From Methylobacterium mesophilicum SR1.6/6 (lineage in GTDB: Bacteria; Pseudomonadota; Alphaproteobacteria; Rhizobiales; Beijerinckiaceae), in assembly GCF_000364445.2 (NCBI RefSeq), contig NZ_CP043538.1, forward strand, positions 2,797,612-2,861,611: DNA of 64,000 nucleotides, in the 5' to 3' direction. This document shows, piece after piece, positions 56,556 to 64,000 of this stretch. Positions within the stretch are counted from its first letter, which is position 1, and each line of letters starts with the position of its first letter. The notes beneath the pieces were generated by a model. The model ran no database searches, was not told where the DNA came from, and saw nothing but the letters and a program-made list of their open reading frames with translations. A program made the position numbers and the translations under genes.

Positions 56556-58382
56556 ATGGCGTCCGTGTCCTGTGCTCCATCCCTTGCCGAACCCGCGGCC
56601 TATCTGGGTGTCGCCGCCTCTGTAACGGGGCGGCGCTGGCAGGAGCGCTGTGTCGGCGGCCTCGTCCAGACCCACATCGCCAAGATGGTACAGGCTTACG
56701 GGCTGCCTGAATTGCTGGCGCGGGTGCTGGCGGGCCGCGGCATCGCGCCGGACGCGGTCGATCGGTTCCTGGCACCGCGCCTGCGCGACCTGATGCCGGA
56801 CCCGCTCGTCCTCCTCGACATGGAGGCCGCGGTTGACCGGCTCGTGCGCGCGGTCCGGCGCGGCGAGACCGTGGCGGTGTTCGGAGACTACGACGTCGAC
56901 GGGGCCGCCAGCGCCGCGATGCTGGCGGACTACCTCCGCGGCCTGGGCCTCAAAGCGCCCATTCACATCCCGGATCGGATCACCGAAGGCTACGGTCCCA
57001 ACAGCGCCGCCATCAACACGCTGGCGGCCGATGGGGCGACCCTGCTGGTCTGCGTCGATTGCGGCACGAGCGGTCACGCCCCGCTGGAGAAGGCCGAGAG
57101 GTCTGGCCTCGACGTCATCGTCCTCGATCACCACGCCGCCACCGAGGTGCTGCCGCCGGCCCGCGCGATCGTGAATCCGAACCGGCTCGACGACCTCTCG
57201 GGCCTCGGCCATCTCTGCGCCGCCGGGGTGGTGTTTCTGACGCTGGTCGCCCTCAACCGCGCCCTGCGCATCGGGGGCTTTTTCGGTCCGGGCCGGCCGG
57301 AGCCGGCGCTCACCAACGCCCTCGACCTCGTCGCGCTGGCGACCATTGCCGACGTGGTGCCGCTGTCCGGTCTGAACCGGGCCTTCGTCGCACAGGGTCT
57401 GACGGTGATGCGCCATCGCGGCCGCACCGGGCTCGCGGCCCTCCTCGATGCCGCCTCGCTCAGTGAGCCGCCCGAGGCGTGGCACCTCGGCTTCGTCCTC
57501 GGCCCACGGATCAACGCGGGAGGGCGCATTGGCGATTCGGCTCTCGGAGCCCGTCTCCTGACCACCGCCGATCCTTTCGAAGCGGCGCGGATCGCCGCCG
57601 AGCTCGACCGGCTGAACCGGGAGCGGCAGGCGATCGAGGCACAGGCGGTGATGGAGGCCGAGGCGGAGATGGACCGCGCGCTGACCGGCGATCCCGCCCG
57701 GTCGGTGCTGGTGACCGGGAGCGACGCATGGCATCCCGGCGTCGTGGGCCTGATCGCGTCCCGGCTGAAAGAGCGCTTCAATCGCCCCGCCTTCGCCTTC
57801 GCGATCCGGCCGGACGGCACCGCGACCGGGTCCGGACGCTCGATCCCGGGCGCCGATCTCGGTCTGGCCGTGCGCGCCTGCGTGGAGGCCGGGCTCGCCA
57901 GCAAGGGGGGAGGGCACGCCATGGCGGCCGGCGTGACCGTGCGCGCCGACGACATCCCGCGCTTCGAGGCTCACCTGTCGACACTTCTGGGCGCGAGCGT
58001 CGCCGTTGCGCGGGCGGCCGACGCCCTGCTCATCGACGGCAGCCTCAGCGCCGGCGGCGCCACCGCGGAGACCGTTCGGCTGCTCGGGCGCGCCGGTCCG
58101 TTTGGACAGGGCGCCCCGGAGCCGATCTTCGCCCTCGGGCGCCACCGCCTCGTGGATGCCGGGCTCGTCGGATCAGGGCACGTCCGGGCACGCCTGCGCA
58201 GCCGCGATGGTCAGGCGGTCGGCGCGATCTGCTTCCGGGCAGCCGAGAGGCCGCTCGGTCTAGCCCTGCTCAACGGCATCGGCCGCGAGATGCATGTGGC
58301 CGGAACGCTGTCCTGCGACCGATGGCGGGGGGCCGAGCGCGCGCAGGTGCGGATCGTGGACGTCGCCCCGGCGGACAGCTGA
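56556..58382 (+). CDS. recJ: Single-stranded-DNA-specific exonuclease RecJ
   Basis: A 608-residue 5'-3' ssDNA exonuclease of DNA repair and recombination. The DHH phosphoesterase core has FGDYDVDGAASAAML (Asp111, Asp113 region) and LDHHAA with Asp191-His192-His193; GPRINAGGRIGDS and RSIPGADLGLAVRACVEAGL belong to the DHHA1 domain, with GGGHAMAAG. The OB-fold tail follows. ATG 56556 is preferred; the extension into pntB is not credible. It converges on the CAP lipoprotein gene. Confidence 0.95.
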   Translation: MASVSCAPSLAEPAAYLGVAASVTGRRWQERCVGGLVQTHIAKMVQAYGLPELLARVLAGRGIAPDAVDRFLAPRLRDLMPDPLVLLDMEAAVDRLVRAVRRGETVAVFGDYDVDGAASAAMLADYLRGLGLKAPIHIPDRITEGYGPNSAAINTLAADGATLLVCVDCGTSGHAPLEKAERSGLDVIVLDHHAATEVLPPARAIVNPNRLDDLSGLGHLCAAGVVFLTLVALNRALRIGGFFGPGRPEPALTNALDLVALATIADVVPLSGLNRAFVAQGLTVMRHRGRTGLAALLDAASLSEPPEAWHLGFVLGPRINAGGRIGDSALGARLLTTADPFEAARIAAELDRLNRERQAIEAQAVMEAEAEMDRALTGDPARSVLVTGSDAWHPGVVGLIASRLKERFNRPAFAFAIRPDGTATGSGRSIPGADLGLAVRACVEAGLASKGGGHAMAAGVTVRADDIPRFEAHLSTLLGASVAVARAADALLIDGSLSAGGATAETVRLLGRAGPFGQGAPEPIFALGRHRLVDAGLVGSGHVRARLRSRDGQAVGAICFRAAERPLGLALLNGIGREMHVAGTLSCDRWRGAERAQVRIVDVAPADS

Positions 58383-58394
58383 TCGACGGGCCGG

Positions 58395-58889
58395 TCAGGC
58401 CCCGGCCATCACCAGCGCCCAGAAGCGCTTGTAGCGAGTACCCGGCGCGTCCACACGAGCGATGCCGATCCGCCGGATCTGGGGGAGCAGCATATTCTTG
58501 TTGTGCTCGGGGCTGGCCTTCCAGCGGGCGAGCACCTGCTCCAGGGTTTCGGAGCCAGCACTGAGGTTCTCGGCCGCGTAGGATCGCGCCAGTCCGATGG
58601 CGTTCATGCGCGACGTGAAGCTTCCGCCGATCTCGTGGCTGAGCTGACCCTGACGGGCGTTGTTTCCAGCCTGGAAGGCGGCTGCCTTGACCAGGGTGGG
58701 GTCGACGACGACAGGGCTCAGACCGTTCTGGACGCGGTAAGCGGAGATTGCCGCCGCCGCCGCGACTTCGTCGAGGACCGCGGCGTGGGTGACGGTCTCT
58801 GCCGTCGGCTCGGGGCCGAAGGAGAGCCCGCCGCAGCCGGCGAGAGCGAGCGTCAGGGTGGCGGCGAGGGTGAGCTGAAGTTTCGGCAC
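58395..58889 (-). CDS. CAP/SCP-domain lipoprotein
   Basis: A 164-residue lipoprotein: the signal ends in lipobox LALAGC (Cys19). The rest is a CAP (SCP/PR1) domain, with SAYRVQNGLSPVVVDPTLVKAA, QLSHEIGGSFTSRM, AENLSAGSETLEQVLARW and SPEHNKNML, which cover the usual CAP1-CAP4 motifs including two His residues. CAP proteins are extracytoplasmic and of mixed function. It is probably a single-gene unit. Confidence 0.9.
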   Translation of the reverse strand: MPKLQLTLAATLTLALAGCGGLSFGPEPTAETVTHAAVLDEVAAAAAISAYRVQNGLSPVVVDPTLVKAAAFQAGNNARQGQLSHEIGGSFTSRMNAIGLARSYAAENLSAGSETLEQVLARWKASPEHNKNMLLPQIRRIGIARVDAPGTRYKRFWALVMAGA

Positions 58890-59014
58890 GGTCCGGCTTG
58901 GGCGCTGTGGGCTTGCGGGTTTGCGTCGGAGCCGGCTGTGGCGAAAGCGCGGCAGGCCCAGGCGGCGCGAACGATCGGGCGAGGGCGTGGCGCGTCCGCA
59001 ACGCCACCCCGCGG

Positions 59015-60091
59015 TCAGGCCGCCAGAGCTTCGCCCCGGAGCATCGCCGGCGCGAAGACGCGTAGCAGGTCGGAGTCGAGGTGGCCGGTGCTGTCGGTCA
59101 TGATCGCGAGCGCTTCCGCCGCGGTGGCGGGTTGCCGGTACGTCCGGCGCTCCGTCAGCGCCGAGAATACGTCGCAGATCGACACGATCCGGACGAGATC
59201 CTTGATCGCGGATCCGGCGAGGCGGTCCGGGTAGCCCTTGCCGTCGAGCCGTTCATGGTGGTGCCGCACCACGTCGACCACCGCATCCTCGAAGTCGCCC
59301 TGGCCGCGCAACAGGTCGGCGCCGATCTCGGGATGGCGCTGCATCAGCCGGAACTCCTCGGGGGTGAGGGGGCCTGGCTTGTTCAGGATCTCGACGGGGA
59401 TGCGCGACTTGCCGATATCGTGCAGGAGGGCGGCGCGGACGAGCAGCCGGAGGTCGTTGCGGCTCAGGCCGATCTGTGCCCCGAAGGTTGCGGCGTGGCC
59501 GGCGACGCCGAGGGTGTGCTGATACACGCCGATGTCATGGCGCCAGACTTCCGCGAGCCATGTCAGAATGCCGACCTCCGACACAGCGGAGAGCACGAGT
59601 TCGGTGCCGCGTTCCACGTCGGCCTGCTGGAGGCCGCCACCGAGGGCCGCGCTGTCGAACAGCTCCGCGACGATGGCAGTCGCGCCGGTGACACGCTCCA
59701 CGAGCCGGCGCTGCCGCAGCTCGACCGAGCGCGTCGCCTCCTCGATCATGGCGAAGACATTCGCCAGAACGACCTGTCGGGGCGCGGCGGCTGGAAGCTG
59801 ACGCAGGTGCGGCGCGGCCGGTGCAGGTTCTCCGCGAACCAGCACGAGCCGCGGCACGGGCGGCCCCCGCTGGCTCAGAACCGGCTCCAGCTTCGCGGCC
59901 TGGGTTGGCGGCAGGTCCAGGATGACGAGGTGCGGGCGCTCCTTGGGGACAGATCCGTCGGCGGCAAGACCCCGGCAGTTCATCACCAGCGCGATGGCGC
60001 GTTCAAGGGCCGCGCGTTCAGACGGCCGATCCGAGATCAGCAGAACGTAGGGGCCGTCGGAAAAGCGCGATGTAGCGCCGAGAGCCAACAC
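59015..60091 (-). CDS. HD-GYP domain protein with receiver-like N-terminus
   Basis: A 358-residue predicted cyclic-di-GMP phosphodiesterase. The N-terminal 110 residues look like a diverged receiver: Asp59 in VILDLPP could be the phospho-acceptor, while the acidic pair is weak. The HD-GYP domain has LLHDIGKSRIP (His224-Asp225), QRHPEIG, RHHHERLDGKGYPDR (GYP at 286-288) and VSICDVFSALT, all metal-site motifs retained. It would lower c-di-GMP and so affect motility or biofilm. A perfect 23-bp palindrome lies 18 bp upstream of the start, a candidate operator. Confidence 0.92.
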   Translation of the reverse strand: MLALGATSRFSDGPYVLLISDRPSERAALERAIALVMNCRGLAADGSVPKERPHLVILDLPPTQAAKLEPVLSQRGPPVPRLVLVRGEPAPAAPHLRQLPAAAPRQVVLANVFAMIEEATRSVELRQRRLVERVTGATAIVAELFDSAALGGGLQQADVERGTELVLSAVSEVGILTWLAEVWRHDIGVYQHTLGVAGHAATFGAQIGLSRNDLRLLVRAALLHDIGKSRIPVEILNKPGPLTPEEFRLMQRHPEIGADLLRGQGDFEDAVVDVVRHHHERLDGKGYPDRLAGSAIKDLVRIVSICDVFSALTERRTYRQPATAAEALAIMTDSTGHLDSDLLRVFAPAMLRGEALAA

Positions 60092-60108
60092 GGTCGCTCC
60101 TGGCCCGC

Positions 60109-60131
60109 ATGGTCAACGATACGTTGACCAT
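60109..60131. promoter_or_regulatory. Perfect 23-bp inverted repeat upstream of the HD-GYP gene
   Basis: ATGGTCAACG and CGTTGACCAT flank ATA. Its position just before the start codon suggests a repressor or activator site; the binding protein is unknown. Confidence 0.6.
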
Positions 60132-60198
60132 AGCCAGGAATTTTGAGGAAAGCGTTAACCCTACGCATTCCGCGCCGTGACCGTGCAGCGTAGCCGCA

Positions 60199-60351
60199 TC
60201 AAGCGAGCTTGGCGGTGCTGACTCCGCGCGCGGCCTGGACCGTGGTCGCGCCGACGTCGGAGGCCGGGCTCAGGAAGTCCGCATACTTGACCGTCAGGAG
60301 CGCTTGGCAGACGGCGAAAGCGACGAAAATCACGAGGAAGCTGGCGAACAT
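60199..60351 (-). CDS. Small membrane protein (hypothetical)
   Basis: 50 residues beginning FASFLVIFVAFAVCQALLTV, one membrane span, then a polar tail ending GVSTAKLA. GGAG lies about 9 nt before ATG 60351. I do not recognise the family. The palindromes at 60454-60535 lie upstream on the same side and might regulate it. Confidence 0.6.
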   Translation of the reverse strand: MFASFLVIFVAFAVCQALLTVKYADFLSPASDVGATTVQAARGVSTAKLA

Positions 60352-60453
60352 CGGTGGCACTCCGTGAGAGGCGCGCTGCCTCTGTATGTTGCGATGCGAT
60401 AGATGCCATGTTGCTTCGCAAACTGGTATGCCAGATATCGAATACCGATCATG

Positions 60454-60485
60454 CGAGCCATGCATGTGACGTCACATCTGGCTCG
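60454..60485. promoter_or_regulatory. Interrupted palindrome with central ATGTGACGTCACAT
   Basis: CGAGCCA-TGC-ATGTGAC followed by GTCACAT-C-TGGCTCG; the inner 14 bp are a perfect palindrome and the outer 7-bp arms also pair. Operator-like, partner unknown. Confidence 0.5.
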
Positions 60486-60517
60486 TTGAAGACCGGGGAG
60501 GCGCTGTTCTCATGCGC

Positions 60518-60535
60518 TGCACGACATATCGTGCA
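60518..60535. promoter_or_regulatory. Palindrome TGCACGA-CATA-TCGTGCA
   Basis: Perfect 7-bp arms around 4 nt, 33 bp from the previous palindrome. It could be a second protein-binding site. Confidence 0.45.
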
Positions 60536-60926
60536 CGCTCGCGCGACGTCTGCGTAATATTGCAGTGCAAGCGTCCGAGGTAAGAGATCGGAGAACGCCA
60601 GCGGCTTTTCGGGTCGGCCAGCGTCAGATCCGGCTAACCGTGATAATGCCCCGGGGCCTCGGTCAATCCGGCCGACACGCGAAGTGGTCAATGCCCTACG
60701 ATCAGAGACGCCAACGGCCTCGCCAAGACATCGGTATGTGTGCGCGCGCATCGAACTCGGGCGGAGTACGATCTGCCGACCCAGCCTGTCCGCGCCTGAG
60801 GTAAGATCCGTCAGATGCGGGACATGACGCAGCCCTCAGTCGACCGGGAGATCGCATCCGAGTCGTAACGGTCTGTGTCGACCGACTGCACGCGTGGTCT
60901 CGGGCATGACCGGATCCGCTCCGGGA

Positions 60927-61619
60927 TCAGTCAAGATAATCCCCGTAGGTATCGACGTGGCGGGCCAGGCCCAGGCCGTGCTCGCGCACCAGCCGTTCCG
61001 CCAAGTCGGCGTCGCGCGCTTCCAGCGCCGCGATGATGGCGACGTGCTCTCGGATCGACCGCTCCGCCCGGTCCCCCTGCCGGAGCGCCGTGCTGCGGAT
61101 CCCGCGGACATGCATCAGCAGATTGCTGGTGAGGTCGGCGATCGCCTCGCAGTGGCCGAGGGCGATGATCCGTTGATGAAAGCGGATGTTCGCGTCCGAG
61201 TACTCGTCCATGTGTTCGGACGGCTGACCTTCGTAGAACTCCGGGAATGACTCGCGCAGGGATCGGAGCTGCCCATCTGTGGCGCGTGTGCAGGCAAGGC
61301 GGGCCGCCATGCTTTCCAGCGCCGTCCAGGCGTGGATCATGCTGACGATCTCGCGCTTGTTCTTCTTGATGACGAAGACGCCGCGCCGCGCCTCCGACCG
61401 GACAAAGCCCTCCTGCTCAAGGACCGTCAGCGCCTCGCGCACCGGGGTGCGGCTGACGCCCAGATCCTGGGACAGCTTACGCTCGTCGAGCCGCACCTCC
61501 TCCGGACGCCCGTAGATGTCCATGTTGGTGATGGCCGTCTTGAGCGCCTCGTAGGCCAATGTCCGGAGACTGGAGCTGGCGACGATCGGCTTCACGCTCA
61601 ACGGTTCGGAGTTCGACAT
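60927..61619 (-). CDS. GntR-family transcriptional regulator (FadR/FCD type)
   Basis: A 230-residue regulator. The winged helix-turn-helix reads VRLDERKLSQDLGVSRTPVREALTVLEQEGFV, and the all-helical FCD ligand domain follows with its metal/ligand positions in EYSDANIRFHQRIIALGH and RSIREHVAIIAALEARD. ATG 61619 is chosen; GAGGG abuts it, and an in-frame ATG at 61661 is an alternative. It diverges from the OxlT-like carrier gene, 479 bp away, and so probably controls it in response to a small carboxylate. That link is inference. Confidence 0.9.
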   Translation of the reverse strand: MSNSEPLSVKPIVASSSLRTLAYEALKTAITNMDIYGRPEEVRLDERKLSQDLGVSRTPVREALTVLEQEGFVRSEARRGVFVIKKNKREIVSMIHAWTALESMAARLACTRATDGQLRSLRESFPEFYEGQPSEHMDEYSDANIRFHQRIIALGHCEAIADLTSNLLMHVRGIRSTALRQGDRAERSIREHVAIIAALEARDADLAERLVREHGLGLARHVDTYGDYLD

Positions 61620-62098
61620 CCCTCGTCCAGTCGGCTCACACGTATGATTTCCCGCACGCATTCTCTGTCGTGCGCTCTCAAGCGAACTAACCCAAACCTT
61701 AGCCAGATCCTAGTCAATCGCGGGCGGACCCCACAGACCTGTGACAAGAGCCGGGCCTTATCCCGCAAAAGGTCGGCGGACGGCTCGTCCGGAACGGGGT
61801 CGCAAGGTGGCACGTACGGCGACTGGGCTTAATCCCCACCGCCGGTCATGTATTTTTCTGCAGGTTCCATTGACACCCGACCCGGGCATCAGCACCATTC
61901 TGCTGGCATACCGTCGACCATCAAATATCCGACGCTGCTTCGGTTCACGGATGTCGCAATGTTGCAGACGAAATTTGCCTAGCGGCCAAGAATTTTTTCA
62001 AGAACGGCTCCCAGTTCGTCCTGCCATTAAGGTCCCCGGCAGGGCATAGGGTAACTGAATACAAGATCCGAAAAGAACACGTCCTAGGAGGGAAGCGT
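61620..62098. other. Divergent regulatory region between the GntR regulator and the oxlT-like gene
   Basis: 479 bp between divergent starts. A TTGACA at 61870-61875 could be a -35 for the carrier gene but has no good -10 partner. AGGAGG precedes the carrier ATG. No obvious GntR palindrome was found. Confidence 0.45.
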
Positions 62099-63376
62099 AT
62101 GTCCGAGATCCTCAAACCGGTGGGGCGCGGCCGTTGGCTGCAACTCGCCTTCGGTGTCGTCTGCATGTGCATGATTGCCAACATGCAGTACGGCTGGACC
62201 TTCTTCGTGAACCCGATGCAGGAGCGGCACGGCTGGGATCGCGCGGCGATCCAAGTGGCGTTCACGCTCTTCGTCGTCACCGAAACCTGGCTGGTGCCGA
62301 TCGAGGGCTGGTTCGTCGACAAATACGGCCCGCGCATCGTCACCCTGTTCGGCGGCCTGCTCTGCGCCATCGCCTGGGTGATCAACTCCTACGCCGACTC
62401 GCTCACGGTCCTGTACATCGCGGCCGCGATCGGCGGCACGGGTGCGGGCGCCGTCTACGGCACCTGTGTCGGCAATTCGCTGAAATGGTTCCCGGACCGC
62501 CGCGGCCTGGCCGCCGGCATCACCGCCATGGGCTTCGGCGCCGGCTCGGCTCTGACGGTCGTGCCGATCCAGGCGATGATCAAGTCGCAGGGCTACGAGG
62601 CGGCCTTCTTCTACTTCGGCATCGGCCAGGGCGTCATCGTGATGCTGCTCGCCCTGTTCCTGCGTGCGCCGGCCAAGGGCCAGGTCCCGCAGGTCGCCCG
62701 CGTCAGCCAGTCGAAGCGCGACTACAAGCCCGGTGAAATGGTGCGCACGCCGATCTTCTGGGTGATGTACGCCATGTTCGTGATGATGGCGGCCGGCGGT
62801 CTGATGGCCACCGCGCAGCTCGGCCCGATCGCCAAGGACTTCAAGATCGCCGACGTGCCGGTCTCGCTCCTGGGCATCACCCTGCCGGCGCTGACCTTCG
62901 CGGCGACGCTCGACCGGGTGCTCAACGGCGTGACGCGTCCGTTCTTCGGCTGGGTCTCCGACCATATCGGCCGGGAGAACACGATGTTCCTCTCCTTCGC
63001 GATCGAAGGCGTAGGCATCTACGCGCTCAGCCAGTTCGGCGACAACCCGATCGCCTTCGTGCTGCTGACAGGCCTCGTGTTCTTCGCCTGGGGCGAGATC
63101 TACTCGCTGTTCCCGGCGACCTGCGGTGATACCTTCGGGTCGAAATACGCCGCCACGAATGCCGGCCTGCTCTACACGGCCAAAGGAACGGCTGCGCTGA
63201 TCGTGCCCTACACCAGCGTGCTCACCACGATGACCGGAAGCTGGCACGCGGTGTTCCTGGCGGCCGCCGCCCTCAACATCGTGGCGGCGCTCCTGGCACT
63301 CTTCGTGCTGAAGCCGATGCGGGCGGCCTACACCAAGAAGCCCGAGGTGAGCCTCGCGCCGGCCCTCGCCCAGTAA
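62099..63376 (+). CDS. oxlT: Oxalate/formate-type MFS antiporter
   Basis: A 425-residue major facilitator carrier with about 12 spans. Hallmarks of the OxlT group: NMQYGWTFFVNPMQERHGWDRAAIQVAFTLF split over the first two helices, GWFVDKYGPRIV, and GTGAGAVYGTCVGNSLKWFPDRRGLAAG. OxlT exchanges oxalate for formate across the cytoplasmic membrane; Methylobacterium uses oxalate as a carbon source. AGGAGG lies 8 nt upstream. It is divergent from a GntR/FCD regulator and followed by a clear terminator. The exact substrate is inferred from the family. Confidence 0.9.
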   Translation: MSEILKPVGRGRWLQLAFGVVCMCMIANMQYGWTFFVNPMQERHGWDRAAIQVAFTLFVVTETWLVPIEGWFVDKYGPRIVTLFGGLLCAIAWVINSYADSLTVLYIAAAIGGTGAGAVYGTCVGNSLKWFPDRRGLAAGITAMGFGAGSALTVVPIQAMIKSQGYEAAFFYFGIGQGVIVMLLALFLRAPAKGQVPQVARVSQSKRDYKPGEMVRTPIFWVMYAMFVMMAAGGLMATAQLGPIAKDFKIADVPVSLLGITLPALTFAATLDRVLNGVTRPFFGWVSDHIGRENTMFLSFAIEGVGIYALSQFGDNPIAFVLLTGLVFFAWGEIYSLFPATCGDTFGSKYAATNAGLLYTAKGTAALIVPYTSVLTTMTGSWHAVFLAAAALNIVAALLALFVLKPMRAAYTKKPEVSLAPALAQ

Positions 63377-63399
63377 CAGCCGCAGCGTGACGCGGATCA

Positions 63400-63427
63400 G
63401 CCCGGCGCCGTCTTTACGGCGCCGGGC
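63400..63427 (+). terminator. Rho-independent-type terminator after oxlT
   Basis: GCCCGGCGCCG-TCTTTA-CGGCGCCGGGC, an 11-bp perfect stem, followed by TTCCTG. Confidence 0.85.
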
Positions 63428-63467
63428 TTCCTGCATAACCCCGGACCCTGACTTCCGGAGGTTGAGC

Positions 63468-64000
63468 ATGGATACGGACGAGCGCAGCGCACGGGAGAGC
63501 GTCGTGGCGGCGGCGCGGGAGTTGGACACGCAGGGGCTGAACCGAGGCACCTCGGGTAACGTCTCGGTTCGCTTCCGCGATGGGCTCCTGATCACGCCGT
63601 CGGGCTTGCCCACGCAGCGCATGCAGGCGACCGATGTGGTTCCGCTCGGGTTCGACGGCTCGCATCCGCCCGGCCAGAAGCCGTCATCGGAATGGCGTTT
63701 CCACCGTGATATCCTGGCCCACCGGCCCGAGATCGGCGCCGTGGTCCATGCGCACCCGGTCTACTGCACCGCTTTCGCGATGTGCGGACGGAGTATCCCG
63801 GCGGTGCACTACATGATCGCGGCCTTCGGCGGCCCGACCGTGCGCTGCGCGCCCTACGCGCCCTACGGGACAGCCGAGCTATCTGAAGTCGCCCTCGCGG
63901 CCCTTGCCGACCGCAACGTTTGCCTCTTGGGCAACCACGGGATGATCGCGGCCGGCGTCACCCTGGAGAAGGCTCTCTGGCTCGCCGTCGAGCTCGAGAC
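63468..64000 (+). CDS. Class II aldolase/adducin-family protein, 3' end outside window
   Basis: The first 177 codons of a class II aldolase (L-fuculose-phosphate-aldolase-like). The phosphate-binding loop NRGTSGNVSVR and ITPSG, the acid in PSSEWRFHRDI, the zinc His pair in VVHAHPVYCTAFA and the third His in LLGNHGMIAAG are all visible. The ATG is preceded by GGAGG. Its substrate (fuculose-phosphate or another hydroxy-sugar phosphate) cannot be told from this part. The oxlT terminator separates it from the carrier gene. Confidence 0.9.
   Translation, partial: MDTDERSARESVVAAARELDTQGLNRGTSGNVSVRFRDGLLITPSGLPTQRMQATDVVPLGFDGSHPPGQKPSSEWRFHRDILAHRPEIGAVVHAHPVYCTAFAMCGRSIPAVHYMIAAFGGPTVRCAPYAPYGTAELSEVALAALADRNVCLLGNHGMIAAGVTLEKALWLAVELE

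Larger units (their letters stand above)
60352..60926. other. Intergenic region with palindromes
   Basis: 575 bp without a credible gene. It holds the two palindromes listed separately; otherwise I see nothing. Confidence 0.6.

Noticed and set aside
62084..63622. 512-residue open frame antisense to oxlT
   Set aside because: Antisense to a clear MFS carrier; runs through the terminator hairpin at 63400-63427.

Overview
The window is a high-GC alphaproteobacterial chromosome segment. Its gene content and repeats fit a pink-pigmented, aerobic anoxygenic phototroph of the Methylobacterium/Methylorubrum type: a type II reaction centre with tetraheme PufC, the spirilloxanthin-branch genes crtC, crtD and crtF, an HWE-family histidine kinase, a split-alpha proton-translocating transhydrogenase and an OxlT-like oxalate/formate carrier. 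The genus is inferred from gene content and remembered family similarity; no database was searched.

Layout. 1-2.9 kb: the 3' end of ilvD, two adjacent SGNH hydrolases and a GDP-fucose synthase. 3.3-5.9 kb: crtI-crtB, with a PpsR/CrtJ-type TGT-N12-ACA box over the crtI start codon. 5.9-14 kb: phzF-like, hemC, a Tat-exported metallophosphoesterase, pccB, tRNA-Val(CAC), a SelW-like Rdx protein and an orphan HWE sensor kinase. 14.1-25.4 kb, minus strand: eight genes joined by overlapping start and stop codons. They encode three glycosyltransferases (one fused to a polysaccharide-deacetylase domain), a complete peptide-type ABC importer and one unassigned protein. 25.7-39.2 kb: the core photosynthesis cluster, crtDC divergent from crtEF-bchCXYZ-pufQBALMC, with PpsR-type boxes at the crtD/crtE divergence and a tandem pair upstream of bchC.

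39.3-50.6 kb: a DUF3096 mini-protein, ppdK, two cell-wall genes (DUF882/M15-like and L,D-transpeptidase), a sigma-54 response regulator and oligoendopeptidase F. 50.6-51.3 kb: a Doc-type toxin-antitoxin locus with a perfect 33-bp operator-like palindrome, in which the antitoxin reading frame is broken twice. 51.3-60.4 kb: an ABC1/UbiB kinase, cytochrome oxidase subunit IV, pntAA-pntAB-pntB, recJ, a CAP-domain lipoprotein, an HD-GYP regulator and a small membrane protein. 60.9-64 kb: a GntR/FCD regulator divergent from the OxlT-like carrier, then a class II aldolase cut by the window end.

How it works together. crtE makes GGPP, crtB and crtI make the acyclic carotene backbone, and crtC/D/F modify it. 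hemC feeds tetrapyrrole synthesis and bchXYZ/bchC carry out late bacteriochlorophyll a steps. The puf genes encode LH1, the L and M reaction-centre subunits and the cytochrome donor. The PpsR-like boxes suggest redox/light repression of the pigment genes. The late bch/puh half of a normal photosynthesis cluster is absent here, so the cluster is split. The least explained parts are the eight-gene glycosyltransferase/ABC operon and the frameshifted antitoxin next to an apparently intact Doc toxin. I saw no insertion sequence, prophage or CRISPR array.
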